In this document: positions 37,886 to 45,976 of the stretch, one piece after another
Numbering within the stretch: the first letter of the stretch is position 1
Layout: each line of letters begins with the position of its first letter
Notes under the pieces: model-generated
Databases searched by the model: none
What the model was told of the DNA's origin: nothing
The model's input: only the letters and a program-made list of their open reading frames with translations
Program-made: the position numbers and the translations under genes
Source: Acinetobacter sp. NIPH 298
GTDB lineage: Bacteria; Pseudomonadota; Gammaproteobacteria; Pseudomonadales; Moraxellaceae
Direction: 5' to 3'
NCBI RefSeq assembly: GCF_000369505.1
Contig: NZ_KB850055.1
Span: 62,001-126,000 of the forward strand
Length of the DNA: 64,000 bases

Positions 37886-39556
37886 TTGAATGTTCGTCGT
37901 ATTCCGATAGCCTTACGTTTATTTCTGACTGTGCTACTGACCACTTTGTTGATCGCAACGATCAGCTTGGGTGTTTTGCATTGGACCATGCAAAAGAACT
38001 TTGCACGTTATGTTGCTGATGTAGAAATGCAGAAGCTCGATCGACTGATTGCCAACTTAGCCAATGTGTATACGATTTATCATGATTGGGGCAATGCGGT
38101 TCAGGCACAAATTTTACAGATTGAAGGTACTGCTGCGCCTGACGATTATGATCGTTTATCTCAGTGGTGGTTGCGTCGTCAATATGATATTGCACTGCAA
38201 CAGCGCTATTTTAATGAGCATACTTTATTAAACCTTTCTCCAGCTTTGACTCAAAACAATACTGAAATAAGAAATCGTCAGATTTTTAATGAAGAAGAAC
38301 TCAGTGTTTTAAAGCAGAATTTGCCTTCTGAATACCAACCCTTTGAGGGCTTACGCTTTCCGCTCAGTCCAAGTCAATTTCGTCTAAAGAAAGAAGGCTC
38401 AGAAGGTGAACAGGAAAGTAAATCGAACAATGTGAATGCGCAAGGGAAAAAGCGCTTTGTATCCATTCCTGATCGTCTGGGGCTAAGTTCTCGACTATCT
38501 TTATATAATGAAAAACAACAATTTATTGTGGGTGAGCCAACCACAGATCAAATTTCGTATCGTCCGATTATGGTTGAGCAAAAGGTGGTGGGCTATCTCG
38601 GCTTAAAGCCTGTGCTAGATCAAGATGATGCATCAAGTATTAACTTTTTTAGCAATCAAAAGCGCTATTTACTTTTAGTATACGCATTAACAGTGTTATC
38701 CAGTATGGTGGCTGCTTTACTGATGGCCGCTTACTTTAGAAATCCGATTCGTCGTTTGCTTGATGCCACATTGGAGCTGACGCGAGGCAATTATCAGTAC
38801 CAAGTTAAGATTAGACGAAATGATGAATTGGGTGATTTGTCCAATCAGTTGAACCATTTGGCTGATATTCTGCATCAACATGAACAATCACGCCGTCAAT
38901 GGGTCGCCGATACTTCACACGAGCTAAAAACCCCATTGGCTGTATTGCAAGCGCAAATTGAGGCGATGCAAGATGGGATTCGTAAAGCGACACCAGAGCA
39001 TTTAGATGCAATGATGCGACAAGTCGCCAGTTTAAAGAAGCTGACGCAGGATTTGGCCGATTTAGCGCAAGCCGAAGCACAACAATTGAAATGTTATTTT
39101 GCTGAAGTGAATCCTTGGGATGTGGTGTTACAAGAAGTTGAGAATTTTAAGTCAACCTTTGAACAACATCAGTTGGAAGTATTGCTTGCAGGAGAGGATG
39201 CAACTTTATCTTTAGATCGAGATCGGTTTAAACAGATTATCGTGAATTTATTAGGCAATTGTGTCCGCTATACCGAACAGGGTGGAAAAATACAGATTCA
39301 CACTCAACAAGATGAGCAACAATGGATATTGTATGTAGACGATAGTCCATTTGGGGTCAATGACGAACAATTGGCACGACTAGGAGAGCGTTTCTATCGC
39401 GTCGATGACTCACGTACCCGCAGTACAGGTGGAACAGGTTTAGGCTTGGCACTTTCATGTAAATTGGCACAGGCATTGGGTGGTTCGTTGACTTTTGATC
39501 ATTCACCATTAGGTGGATTGCGTTGTGTGCTGACTTTTCCCAAACAAATGAAATAA
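37886..39556 (+). CDS. baeS: Envelope stress sensor histidine kinase BaeS
   Basis: 556 residues with a TTG start, chosen because the first membrane helix (RLFLTVLLTTLLIATISLGV) begins at residue 11. A periplasmic sensor domain covers about 35-255, a second helix about 256-280 (YLLLVYALTVLSSMVAALLM), then HAMP. The HisKA H-box is WVADTSHELKTPLAVLQAQI (His near 347). The ATPase domain has FKQIIVNLLGNCVRYTEQGG, DDSPFGVNDEQLARLGERF and RSTGGTGLGLALSCKLAQAL. The G1 box reads DDSPFGV, as usual for BaeS. In Acinetobacter BaeSR helps control drug efflux and envelope stress. It is followed by baeR after 45 bp. Confidence 0.85.
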   Translation: MNVRRIPIALRLFLTVLLTTLLIATISLGVLHWTMQKNFARYVADVEMQKLDRLIANLANVYTIYHDWGNAVQAQILQIEGTAAPDDYDRLSQWWLRRQYDIALQQRYFNEHTLLNLSPALTQNNTEIRNRQIFNEEELSVLKQNLPSEYQPFEGLRFPLSPSQFRLKKEGSEGEQESKSNNVNAQGKKRFVSIPDRLGLSSRLSLYNEKQQFIVGEPTTDQISYRPIMVEQKVVGYLGLKPVLDQDDASSINFFSNQKRYLLLVYALTVLSSMVAALLMAAYFRNPIRRLLDATLELTRGNYQYQVKIRRNDELGDLSNQLNHLADILHQHEQSRRQWVADTSHELKTPLAVLQAQIEAMQDGIRKATPEHLDAMMRQVASLKKLTQDLADLAQAEAQQLKCYFAEVNPWDVVLQEVENFKSTFEQHQLEVLLAGEDATLSLDRDRFKQIIVNLLGNCVRYTEQGGKIQIHTQQDEQQWILYVDDSPFGVNDEQLARLGERFYRVDDSRTRSTGGTGLGLALSCKLAQALGGSLTFDHSPLGGLRCVLTFPKQMK

Positions 39557-39601
39557 CGTTGAGATCCTCTTTTGCTTGAGGATAATGAATAGGATGAAGA
39601 C

Positions 39602-40288
39602 ATGAAACATATTATGTTGGTTGAAGATGAAGTGGAACTGGCGCAGTTGGTTCGTGATTATTTAGAAGCGGCTGGTTTTGAAGTCAGTATGTTTCATGAT
39701 GGTCAGGAGGCTTATACGCATTTTCAACAACGCAAACCAACCTTGATGATTTTAGATTTGATGGTGCCACGGATGGATGGTTTGACCATTTGCCGTAAAG
39801 TACGTGAACAATCAGATTTACCCATCATTATGGTGACAGCCCGTACTGAAGAAATTGATCGAGTTTTGGGCTTAAACATGGGGGCAGATGATTATATCTG
39901 TAAACCGTTTAGCCCGAAAGAGTTGGTTGCACGTGTGCAAGCGGTTTTACGCCGTTTAGAACGTAAAGCCGAGCCTGAGCAAAATGATTTATTCCGTATT
40001 GATAAAGCACAGCAACGGATTTGGTATCAACAAAAAGCGTTGACCTTAACCCCGACAGAGTTCCGTTTATTGGAGCTATTTTTAGAGCACTTAGGGCAGG
40101 TGTATTCACGTGCGCAGTTATTGGATCACATCAACCCGGATAGTTTTGATGTGGCAGACCGTGTGATTGATAGTCACATTAAGAATCTGCGCCGCAAGAT
40201 CTCTGATGCTGCCGAAACAGGGAATCGTCATGAATGGATTCAAGCTGTGTATGGCGTAGGCTATCGTTTCGAATATCCTGATGAGTAA
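39602..40288 (+). CDS. baeR: Response regulator BaeR
   Basis: 228 residues of the OmpR/PhoB class. Receiver domain: HIMLVEDEVELAQLVRDYLE (acidic pocket), LMILDLMVPRMDGLTICRKV with the phosphorylated Asp near residue 54, IIMVTARTEEIDRVLGLNMG and DDYICKPFSPKELVARVQAV. The C-terminal winged helix has LTLTPTEFRLLELFLEHLGQ, VYSRAQLLDHINPDSFDVAD, RVIDSHIKNLRRKISDA and VYGVGYRFEYP. It is activated by BaeS, encoded 45 bp upstream on the same strand. Length agrees with Acinetobacter BaeR as I recall it. Confidence 0.88.
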   Translation: MKHIMLVEDEVELAQLVRDYLEAAGFEVSMFHDGQEAYTHFQQRKPTLMILDLMVPRMDGLTICRKVREQSDLPIIMVTARTEEIDRVLGLNMGADDYICKPFSPKELVARVQAVLRRLERKAEPEQNDLFRIDKAQQRIWYQQKALTLTPTEFRLLELFLEHLGQVYSRAQLLDHINPDSFDVADRVIDSHIKNLRRKISDAAETGNRHEWIQAVYGVGYRFEYPDE

Positions 40289-40337
40289 ATAAAAGTTTAT
40301 CCTGTGGGCAACCCTTGCGCCACTACAATCGTGGCTC

Positions 40338-40366
40338 ATATCCACAGAAAATGTGGATAGTTTTCT
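40338..40366 (+). terminator. Possible terminator of baeR
   Basis: Stem ATCCACA (40340-40346) with TGTGGAT (40352-40358), loop GAAAA, followed after two bases by TTTTCTTT. The stem is short. Confidence 0.5.
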
Positions 40367-40413
40367 TTATATAGTACTGCTTATATCTACTGCTAGTCTA
40401 GATTGTTTCGATA

Positions 40414-41010
40414 TTATGGATGAATCTTAATTTTGGTATTGTTATCCACCAATTGCCAGATTTCATCCATATCAATATTGCGTACAGCGATGCAGCCTAA
40501 AGTCCAATCGCCTTGTGGCATATAGGTTGCACTTGAGGGGATCGCCGTCCGATCTTTGGGCACCGTGCCGTGAATCATAATATCGCCACCCGCAGATTGA
40601 CCATGTTGCTGTGCATAGGCAAGGTCAGCTTGATTGGGGTAAGAAATATGCAGTGATTTATAAAAAGCACTTTGTGGATTGCGCCAATCAATTCGGTATT
40701 CACCTTCAGGCGTTTTTCCATCACCTTCAAATTGTTTATGCCCAATTGGATCAAAGCCTAAACGCATCGGATAATCACGTACGATTTCATCATGGTGTTT
40801 AAGATGAAGACGACGTTTTTCTTTAAAGACTTCGATCTCGGTAATTGGCTTGCTTTGTTTAAGTTGCTGAATCTCTTCGGTCGAAAGTGCTTTGGGCACG
40901 TGTGTTTGCTGTGTCGAAATCGAACTGGGGAGGTATTGTTTATAATGATAAACCACAACGCCAATGATGATTAGAATTACAATAATGCATAGTGCCAGCC
41001 AAACTTTCAT
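40414..41010 (-). CDS. L,D-transpeptidase (YkuD/ErfK family)
   Basis: 198 residues with an N-terminal membrane helix (WLALCIIVILIIIGVVVYHY), so it is anchored and faces the periplasm. The catalytic domain has LGFDPIGHKQFEGDGKTPEG, YRIDWRNPQSAFYKSLHISY, GGDIMIHGT and the active-site stretch GDWTLGCIAVRNIDMDEIW, with catalytic Cys near residue 171. Such enzymes form 3-3 peptidoglycan crosslinks or attach lipoproteins. It begins 15 bp after selO on the same strand, so the two are likely co-transcribed. The active-site His (IMIHGT) and Cys (LGCI) are both kept. Confidence 0.88.
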   Translation of the reverse strand: MKVWLALCIIVILIIIGVVVYHYKQYLPSSISTQQTHVPKALSTEEIQQLKQSKPITEIEVFKEKRRLHLKHHDEIVRDYPMRLGFDPIGHKQFEGDGKTPEGEYRIDWRNPQSAFYKSLHISYPNQADLAYAQQHGQSAGGDIMIHGTVPKDRTAIPSSATYMPQGDWTLGCIAVRNIDMDEIWQLVDNNTKIKIHP

Positions 41011-41025
41011 TAATTGAACCTCTTT

Positions 41026-42468
41026 TTAAGATGAACAGCTCACTACAACTTCAGGCACATCACTTGGCAATGGTGCGATATCTTGTTCAGTTTCTAAATC
41101 AGGTTGCTTCTGATAAGGCTGATTGAGCAGTTGAAATAGACGTTCTACCTCACTAAAATCACCGCGTTCAGCCAGTTCGATGGCTTTTTGCGCCATATGA
41201 TTGCGTAAAATATAGTGTGGGTTTGCCTGTTGCATCGCCAGATCCAATTCATCAGTGTCTTGATGCTGACGAATGTTTTGATAACGTGTGAGGAAGTTAT
41301 CAAACTGTTGCACATCGATACAATCATCTCTCAAAGCTTTGTACTCGTGTTGCTGTAAACGAATAAAGCTTTGGGTGTAATCCAGTTGCTCTGATTGCAG
41401 GATTCCGAGGAAAGCAAAACTACAATCTAAACTGTCTTTATGAAAATTTGGCAAACCCATCTTTTTACATAATCCTTGACCATAATATTGTAAAAAGGTC
41501 GGTTCATATTGTTCTAAACATTGCGCCAAATCATGTTTGAATTGTTCTTTATCTTCAGGCTTTGCCAATGGAATTAGTGTATTTAACCATTTCCAAAGAT
41601 TCCAATGTCCAATACTCGGTTGGTTTTGATAAGTATATCTGCCTTGATAGTCCGAATGATTGTTGATCCAGTTCGGTCGGAAGCGTTCTAAAAATCCATA
41701 AGGCCCAAAATCTAGGGTTGAACCAGTAATGTTTAGATTGTCGGTATTCATGACACCGTGTGCAAAACCGACAAGTTGCCATTGGGCAATCATCAGTGCG
41801 GTTCGATCAATCACCGCTTGAGCAAAAGCGAGAATTGGCTGTTCAGCATTTAAACATTCTGGATAATGCCATTCGATACATTTTTGTGTGAATTCTGGCA
41901 AAAGTTCAGGTGCGTATTGATTGATCCACTCAAAATGCCCAAAACGAATATGACATTCTGAGGTGCGTAATAACATTGCCCCCAGTTCTAATGTTTCACG
42001 TTGGACCCCTTGGGTCGAGGTGGTAAAACCAACTGCATGACTTGAGGCGATACCCAAGGCATTGAGTGCATGGCCAGCTAAGTACTCACGAATGACTGAG
42101 CGAAGTACCGCACGACCATCACCCATACGAGAGTAGGGGGTCGCACCAGCACCTTTGAGATGTAGGTCTATGGTTTGACCTTGCTGATTTAAAATTTGCC
42201 CAATCAACAAACCACGGCCATCTCCAAGCTGCCCAGCCCACTGTCCAAACTGATGACCTGCATAGACCATTGCCAATGGGGTGAATTCGGAAAAAGTTTT
42301 TTGCCCACTACAAATCTCAACCCAGTTGGCTTTATCTTCTTCACTCCATTGCAATTCGTCAGCTAAGCTTTCATTGAAATGTCCTGCTTTCGCACCACGT
42401 AAGGGGGTGGGCTGTTGCTGATGATAAAGCTTGGAATCGAGAGACGCATAACGTGGGTTAAAATGCAT
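41026..42468 (-). CDS. selO: Protein adenylyltransferase SelO
   Basis: 480 residues, YdiU/UPF0061 family. SelO is a pseudokinase that transfers AMP from ATP to Ser, Thr or Tyr of target proteins. Seen: VYAGHQFGQWAGQLGDGRGL, LKGAGATPYSRMGDGRAVLR, SVIREYLAGHALNALGI, MNTDNLNITGSTLDFGPYGF (the metal-binding DFG-like site) and the C-terminal VVVSCSS with the conserved Cys that is selenocysteine in eukaryotic SelO. Length is normal. In E. coli it has been linked to redox proteins. It precedes the L,D-transpeptidase gene in a two-gene unit. Confidence 0.95.
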   Translation of the reverse strand: MHFNPRYASLDSKLYHQQQPTPLRGAKAGHFNESLADELQWSEEDKANWVEICSGQKTFSEFTPLAMVYAGHQFGQWAGQLGDGRGLLIGQILNQQGQTIDLHLKGAGATPYSRMGDGRAVLRSVIREYLAGHALNALGIASSHAVGFTTSTQGVQRETLELGAMLLRTSECHIRFGHFEWINQYAPELLPEFTQKCIEWHYPECLNAEQPILAFAQAVIDRTALMIAQWQLVGFAHGVMNTDNLNITGSTLDFGPYGFLERFRPNWINNHSDYQGRYTYQNQPSIGHWNLWKWLNTLIPLAKPEDKEQFKHDLAQCLEQYEPTFLQYYGQGLCKKMGLPNFHKDSLDCSFAFLGILQSEQLDYTQSFIRLQQHEYKALRDDCIDVQQFDNFLTRYQNIRQHQDTDELDLAMQQANPHYILRNHMAQKAIELAERGDFSEVERLFQLLNQPYQKQPDLETEQDIAPLPSDVPEVVVSCSS

Positions 42469-42574
42469 AAGATAGAAATCTTGAAAGGGCAGAGCAAAGA
42501 CTATAGCAAATTTTGATTTGAGTCGCGATTAAAGCCGTGTAAGGGGGGCTGCTTGTACATGCACTTAGGCATAA

Positions 42575-42601
42575 AAAATGGCCCCATAAAGAGACCATTT
42601 T
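42575..42601 (-). terminator. Terminator of the desaturase gene
   Basis: Stem AAAATGG (42575-42581)/CCATTTT (42595-42601). On the minus strand it is followed by a T-rich tail TTTTTTATGCC. The loop is 13 nt. Confidence 0.6.
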
Positions 42602-42618
42602 AGAAATTATTTAGTCAG

Positions 42619-43788
42619 TTATTCAGAAACAGGCGCTTTTTTGATGTTGCGCATTAAGGTTTCTAAACATTCACGATGGTGGCTTAAACGATGTTCAAGC
42701 AATTGGAAATCGACTTTCAGCTTGTGGTCGATTTGATGGATTCTTTCAGCCATCGCTGCTTTTTTCGCTTGAAGCTCTTGTTCTTTCAATTTTGCCCAAT
42801 CATTTAAGGTATGGGTAAATGCTTCATATTCTTGAGCAATACGTTGTTTCATTTGTACGATGTCAGTATTGACGTCATGCCCATAAATCGCCAAATCCTG
42901 TTCAGCATATTTAAAGCGCATTGCAAGCTCAGCTTTTTTGATATTAAAGCTTGGAATACGGCGTAAATTTTTGGCTAAACCGAGTTTAGAACTGGTCCAA
43001 ATCAACCATTTTGTTGGGTCATACTGCCACCATTTCACGCCGTTACGATAATCGTATTGGAAAATGTGGTGATAGTTATGATAGCCCTCACCCCAAGTGA
43101 AAATAGCCAAGACAAAATTGTCACGTGCAGTATTTTCATCGGTATAAGGACGTTTGCCCCACATGTGGCAAAGTGAGTTGATAAAGAAGGTAACATGATG
43201 GCTAATGATGAGACGCAGTAAACCACCAAGTAAAACCACACCCCAAATATCGCCGACAGCCCAACCAATACCACCTAAGACACCAACATGGACAGCAATC
43301 ACCAGTGGGACATAGTATTTATGTTGGAACATCACCAATTTATCATTCAATAAATCAGGTGAGTTTTTATAGTCAGGTTCAGATGGTGAGTGATCACGAA
43401 TCATCCAGCCTAAATGAGCATACCAAAAGCCGCGTTTAATTGAATACGGGTCTTGATCAATGTCATCGACATGACGATGATGAGTACGGTGACCTGAAGC
43501 CCAAAACAAAATACTGTTCTGAACTGCAAAAGTACCGCCAATCATCAGTAAGATTTTGAGTGGTAATGCCGCATCATAAGCACGATGTGCCCAAAGACGG
43601 TGGTAACCTGCTGTAATTCCTAAGCTACTTAAAGCCAAAAGGAAAAACAAACTGACCCAAGCACTTACACTAAAATCATAATAATAAGCATATAAAGGGA
43701 TTAAAATAGCAGCAAGAATTGGAGTTCCAATTAAGGTAATGCTAGCAGTCCAGTTAATGGGTGCTTTTTTGAGTGGGGCGGAATTCAT
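42619..43788 (-). CDS. Acyl-CoA/fatty-acid desaturase (delta-9 type)
   Basis: 389 residues. The three histidine boxes of membrane desaturases are present: HRLWAHR (about 64-70), HRTHHRHVDD (about 101-110) and WGEGYHNYHHIFQYDYR (about 234-250). Four membrane helices flank them (VSLFFLLALSSLGITAGYH, LKILLMIGGTFAVQNSILFW, VPLVIAVHVGVLGGIGWAVG, WGVVLLGGLLRLIISHHVTF). It uses a di-iron centre and oxygen to insert a cis double bond in a saturated acyl chain. A C-terminal extension of about 100 residues is charged and helical (AKLKEQELQAKKAAMAERIH), likely a coiled coil. No regulator lies adjacent. Confidence 0.93.
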   Translation of the reverse strand: MNSAPLKKAPINWTASITLIGTPILAAILIPLYAYYYDFSVSAWVSLFFLLALSSLGITAGYHRLWAHRAYDAALPLKILLMIGGTFAVQNSILFWASGHRTHHRHVDDIDQDPYSIKRGFWYAHLGWMIRDHSPSEPDYKNSPDLLNDKLVMFQHKYYVPLVIAVHVGVLGGIGWAVGDIWGVVLLGGLLRLIISHHVTFFINSLCHMWGKRPYTDENTARDNFVLAIFTWGEGYHNYHHIFQYDYRNGVKWWQYDPTKWLIWTSSKLGLAKNLRRIPSFNIKKAELAMRFKYAEQDLAIYGHDVNTDIVQMKQRIAQEYEAFTHTLNDWAKLKEQELQAKKAAMAERIHQIDHKLKVDFQLLEHRLSHHRECLETLMRNIKKAPVSE

Positions 43789-43999
43789 ATCCGTCAGCGC
43801 TCCTAATAACCTTGTTCACACAAGATAATAAAACTAAACGAGATAGCAAGACCAATCATGACGATATATTGCTATTTTAGTCCTGATATTAACATGCTCA
43901 AATCAATAAGCACTAGTATTATTCTACAGTTGTATCGAAAGAACCGTAACAGAATTCGTTTACCACATCGGCTTATCTATTAAAAGGTGAAACAAATCA

Positions 44000-44527
44000 A
44001 TGTCTGAGCAAATTATCGTGAAAAATCCCATTTACGCTTTGAAGGCATATGTTCACAAAACTTTAATACTTTCTGCTGTTTTGATGCTTGCCGCTTGTCA
44101 AAGTCAACCAACTCAAATGCAAAAGAAGACCTTACAAACCAAACATGGTAACCAACTACCGAGTTTGCAGGTTCGTAAGAGTATAGATGGAATACAAGAT
44201 GTTGATTGGCAAATTACCATGATCCAGAACAAGCGTGCGTTGTTCTTTAACCAATACCCGAGTTTTTCGCTGAACTCAATTAGCAAGAGTGTTTCTGGGC
44301 ATACGGGTTGCAATAATATGTATGGGGGCTACACCTTTGATTTTGCTCAGCGTAAACTTGATTTTGATGTGAGAGCTGGTCATTTGAGTTGTAATAAAGC
44401 ATTGGCACAAGAGGCCGATCTATTAGATGCCATTCAACGTGTTCAGCGTTTTCAATTTGATGGAACTCATTTGTATTTGCTAGATGCAAAAGGGCAGCGT
44501 TTGATTCAGGCACAAAAGAAAAAATAG
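44000..44527 (+). CDS. META domain lipoprotein (HslJ-like)
   Basis: 175 residues. AAAGGTGAAACAAATCA precedes the ATG. The signal is long: about 20 residues come before the hydrophobic core TLILSAVLMLAACQSQ, whose LAAC lipobox puts the lipidated Cys near residue 33. The META domain follows: DVDWQITMIQNKRALFF, FSLNSISKSVSGHTGCNNMY (the typical G-x-x-GCN pattern), DFDVRAGHLSCNKALAQEAD and FDGTHLYLLDAKGQRLIQAQ. HslJ of E. coli is a heat-inducible META protein linked to novobiocin resistance. Role here unknown; outer-membrane or inner-membrane location not decided. Confidence 0.85.
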   Translation: MSEQIIVKNPIYALKAYVHKTLILSAVLMLAACQSQPTQMQKKTLQTKHGNQLPSLQVRKSIDGIQDVDWQITMIQNKRALFFNQYPSFSLNSISKSVSGHTGCNNMYGGYTFDFAQRKLDFDVRAGHLSCNKALAQEADLLDAIQRVQRFQFDGTHLYLLDAKGQRLIQAQKKK

Positions 44528-44531
44528 AGGA

Positions 44532-44557
44532 AAATGGTGGAATTTATTCCACCATTT
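44532..44557. terminator. Bidirectional terminator between META lipoprotein and GDPD genes
   Basis: An 11-bp perfect stem AAATGGTGGAA (44532-44542)/TTCCACCATTT (44547-44557), loop TTTA. It lies between converging genes; T-tracts are short. Confidence 0.75.
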
Positions 44558-45277
44558 CTATAAGGATAAATGTTGCAACATGGTGCTTGGAATATCAGTA
44601 ATTAAGCCATGGATGCCTAACTGCTGTAAGTGTTTAGCTCGTTCTATATCGTTGACTGTCCAAACACTGACATTTAGATCTGCTTGGTGAGTGAGTTTAA
44701 TCATCTCATCTGTTGCAAGTTGATCTTTCCAACCTATTTGATGACACCCATATTGCTGAGCCAATTCAATTGCATGTCCAGCGATGGGAATCTCAACCAA
44801 TAAACCACGTTTAAAATGACTCTGATACTGTTGTAATGCCGCAAAAATTTTGACATCAAAACTGGTAATAATTGCCGTTTTCTCAAAGTCTTTAAGGTCT
44901 TGGTGTAGCTGGATAATCAGCTTTTCCGCAGCAGCTTCATCAGGCACCGCTTTAATTTCAACTTCGATATGCTCAAAGTCGGTTAAGCATGCCATGACTT
45001 GCACTAAACTCGGCGTGTATTCTGGTTCAGCCCAAGTTTGCCATAGATGGCGATGGTCGAATTGTTGAGCCTGAGCTAAGCTGCAGCTTTCGACATGCTG
45101 CGACAGACCTGTGGTACGAATAAAGTTGTCATCGTGAATTACAACCAGTTGCTCATCTTCAAGTTGTCGAACATCAAATTCGACAGCACGGACGCCAAGA
45201 CCATGCAGATAATGAAAACCACCTAAGGTATTTTCTGGTGCTTCACCACGTGCTCCACGATGACCGATGATTCGCAT
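44558..45277 (-). CDS. Glycerophosphodiester phosphodiesterase
   Basis: 239 residues. The GDPD catalytic core is intact: IIGHRGARGEAPENTLGGFH (residues 3-22, with His, Arg, Glu and Asn), VRAVEFDVRQLEDEQLVVIH (metal-binding Glu and Asp) and DDNFIRTTG. Later HIEVEIKAVPDEAAAEKLI supplies another metal-binding Glu, and NVSVWTVNDIERAKHLQQLG and GLITDIPS close the barrel. It splits glycerophosphodiesters such as glycerophosphocholine to glycerol-3-phosphate and an alcohol. There is no signal peptide, so it is cytoplasmic (UgpQ-like). Its start lies 20 bp past the adenosyltransferase gene and the two are probably co-transcribed. Confidence 0.92.
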   Translation of the reverse strand: MRIIGHRGARGEAPENTLGGFHYLHGLGVRAVEFDVRQLEDEQLVVIHDDNFIRTTGLSQHVESCSLAQAQQFDHRHLWQTWAEPEYTPSLVQVMACLTDFEHIEVEIKAVPDEAAAEKLIIQLHQDLKDFEKTAIITSFDVKIFAALQQYQSHFKRGLLVEIPIAGHAIELAQQYGCHQIGWKDQLATDEMIKLTHQADLNVSVWTVNDIERAKHLQQLGIHGLITDIPSTMLQHLSL

Positions 45278-45297
45278 TTATGTGCTGCCTAATATGG

Positions 45298-45885
45298 TTA
45301 TTCTGGATCAATACTGTCATTAATATTTTTCTGCCACAACACTTCACTGCCACCTTCAGCACGTTGTAATGCACGAGAAGCGACAAATAACCAATCTGAT
45401 AGACGATTGAGTAATTGTAATGCGGTTGCTTGGATATTTTGGTCACGTGCATGCACTGACATCAATGCGCGTTCTGCACGACGACATACCGCACGTGCTT
45501 GATGTGCATAGCTACACGCTAAAGTACCTGAGGGTAAAATGAACTCTTTCAACATCGGTAAGGATTCATTCATGCGATCAATTTCTTTTTCTAGAAATTC
45601 GATACAAACAGGTTGAAGCAGGTGGTAGTTTGGAATACAAACTTCGCCGCCTAAATCAAAGAGCCAATGTTGAATCAAGCTCAGGCTTTGGTCCCATTGA
45701 TGTTTATCACTGATTTGACTCGCGCTAATTTGTGAGCGAAGCACGCCAATCGTCGCATTGAGTTCATCGACATCCCCCAAAGCGGTGATACGTAAGTCAT
45801 CTTTGGCAACACGTGAACCGTCGCCTAAACCTGTTGTGCCTGAATCACCTGTACGTGTATAGATTTTACTTAAACGATGTCCCAT
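45298..45885 (-). CDS. ATP:cob(I)alamin adenosyltransferase, PduO type
   Basis: 195 residues. Seen: the N-terminal SKIYTRTGDSGTTGLGDGSR (ATP loop), ITALGDVDELNATIGVLRSQ, the central LFDLGGEVCIP, and the C-terminal ARAVCRRAERALMSVHARDQ followed by QLLNRLSDWLFVASRAL, with the Arg, Glu and Asn residues of the active site. It adds the adenosyl group to cobalamin to make coenzyme B12. Imported cobalamin is its substrate, and btuB lies directly upstream on the same strand, so the two form an uptake-and-activation module. A terminator-like hairpin at 45901-45933 separates them. Confidence 0.92.
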   Translation of the reverse strand: MGHRLSKIYTRTGDSGTTGLGDGSRVAKDDLRITALGDVDELNATIGVLRSQISASQISDKHQWDQSLSLIQHWLFDLGGEVCIPNYHLLQPVCIEFLEKEIDRMNESLPMLKEFILPSGTLACSYAHQARAVCRRAERALMSVHARDQNIQATALQLLNRLSDWLFVASRALQRAEGGSEVLWQKNINDSIDPE

Positions 45886-45900
45886 CGGATTTCCTAAAAT

Positions 45901-45933
45901 AAAAAAGAGGCAATGCGGTCAAGACATTACCTC
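45901..45933 (-). terminator. Terminator of btuB
   Basis: On the minus strand GAGGTAATG pairs with CATTGCCTC (one G-T wobble), followed by TTTTTTATTTT. It lies between btuB and the adenosyltransferase gene. Confidence 0.75.
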
Positions 45934-45976
45934 GAAACTGGAGTTAAGAAAATATGTTTATGATGTTATCGCAAGA

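Noticed and set aside
40330..40360. ATCCACA/TGTGGAT pair as DnaA boxes or an origin
   Set aside because: They form a single hairpin at the end of baeR with no cluster of DnaA boxes and no origin-linked genes.
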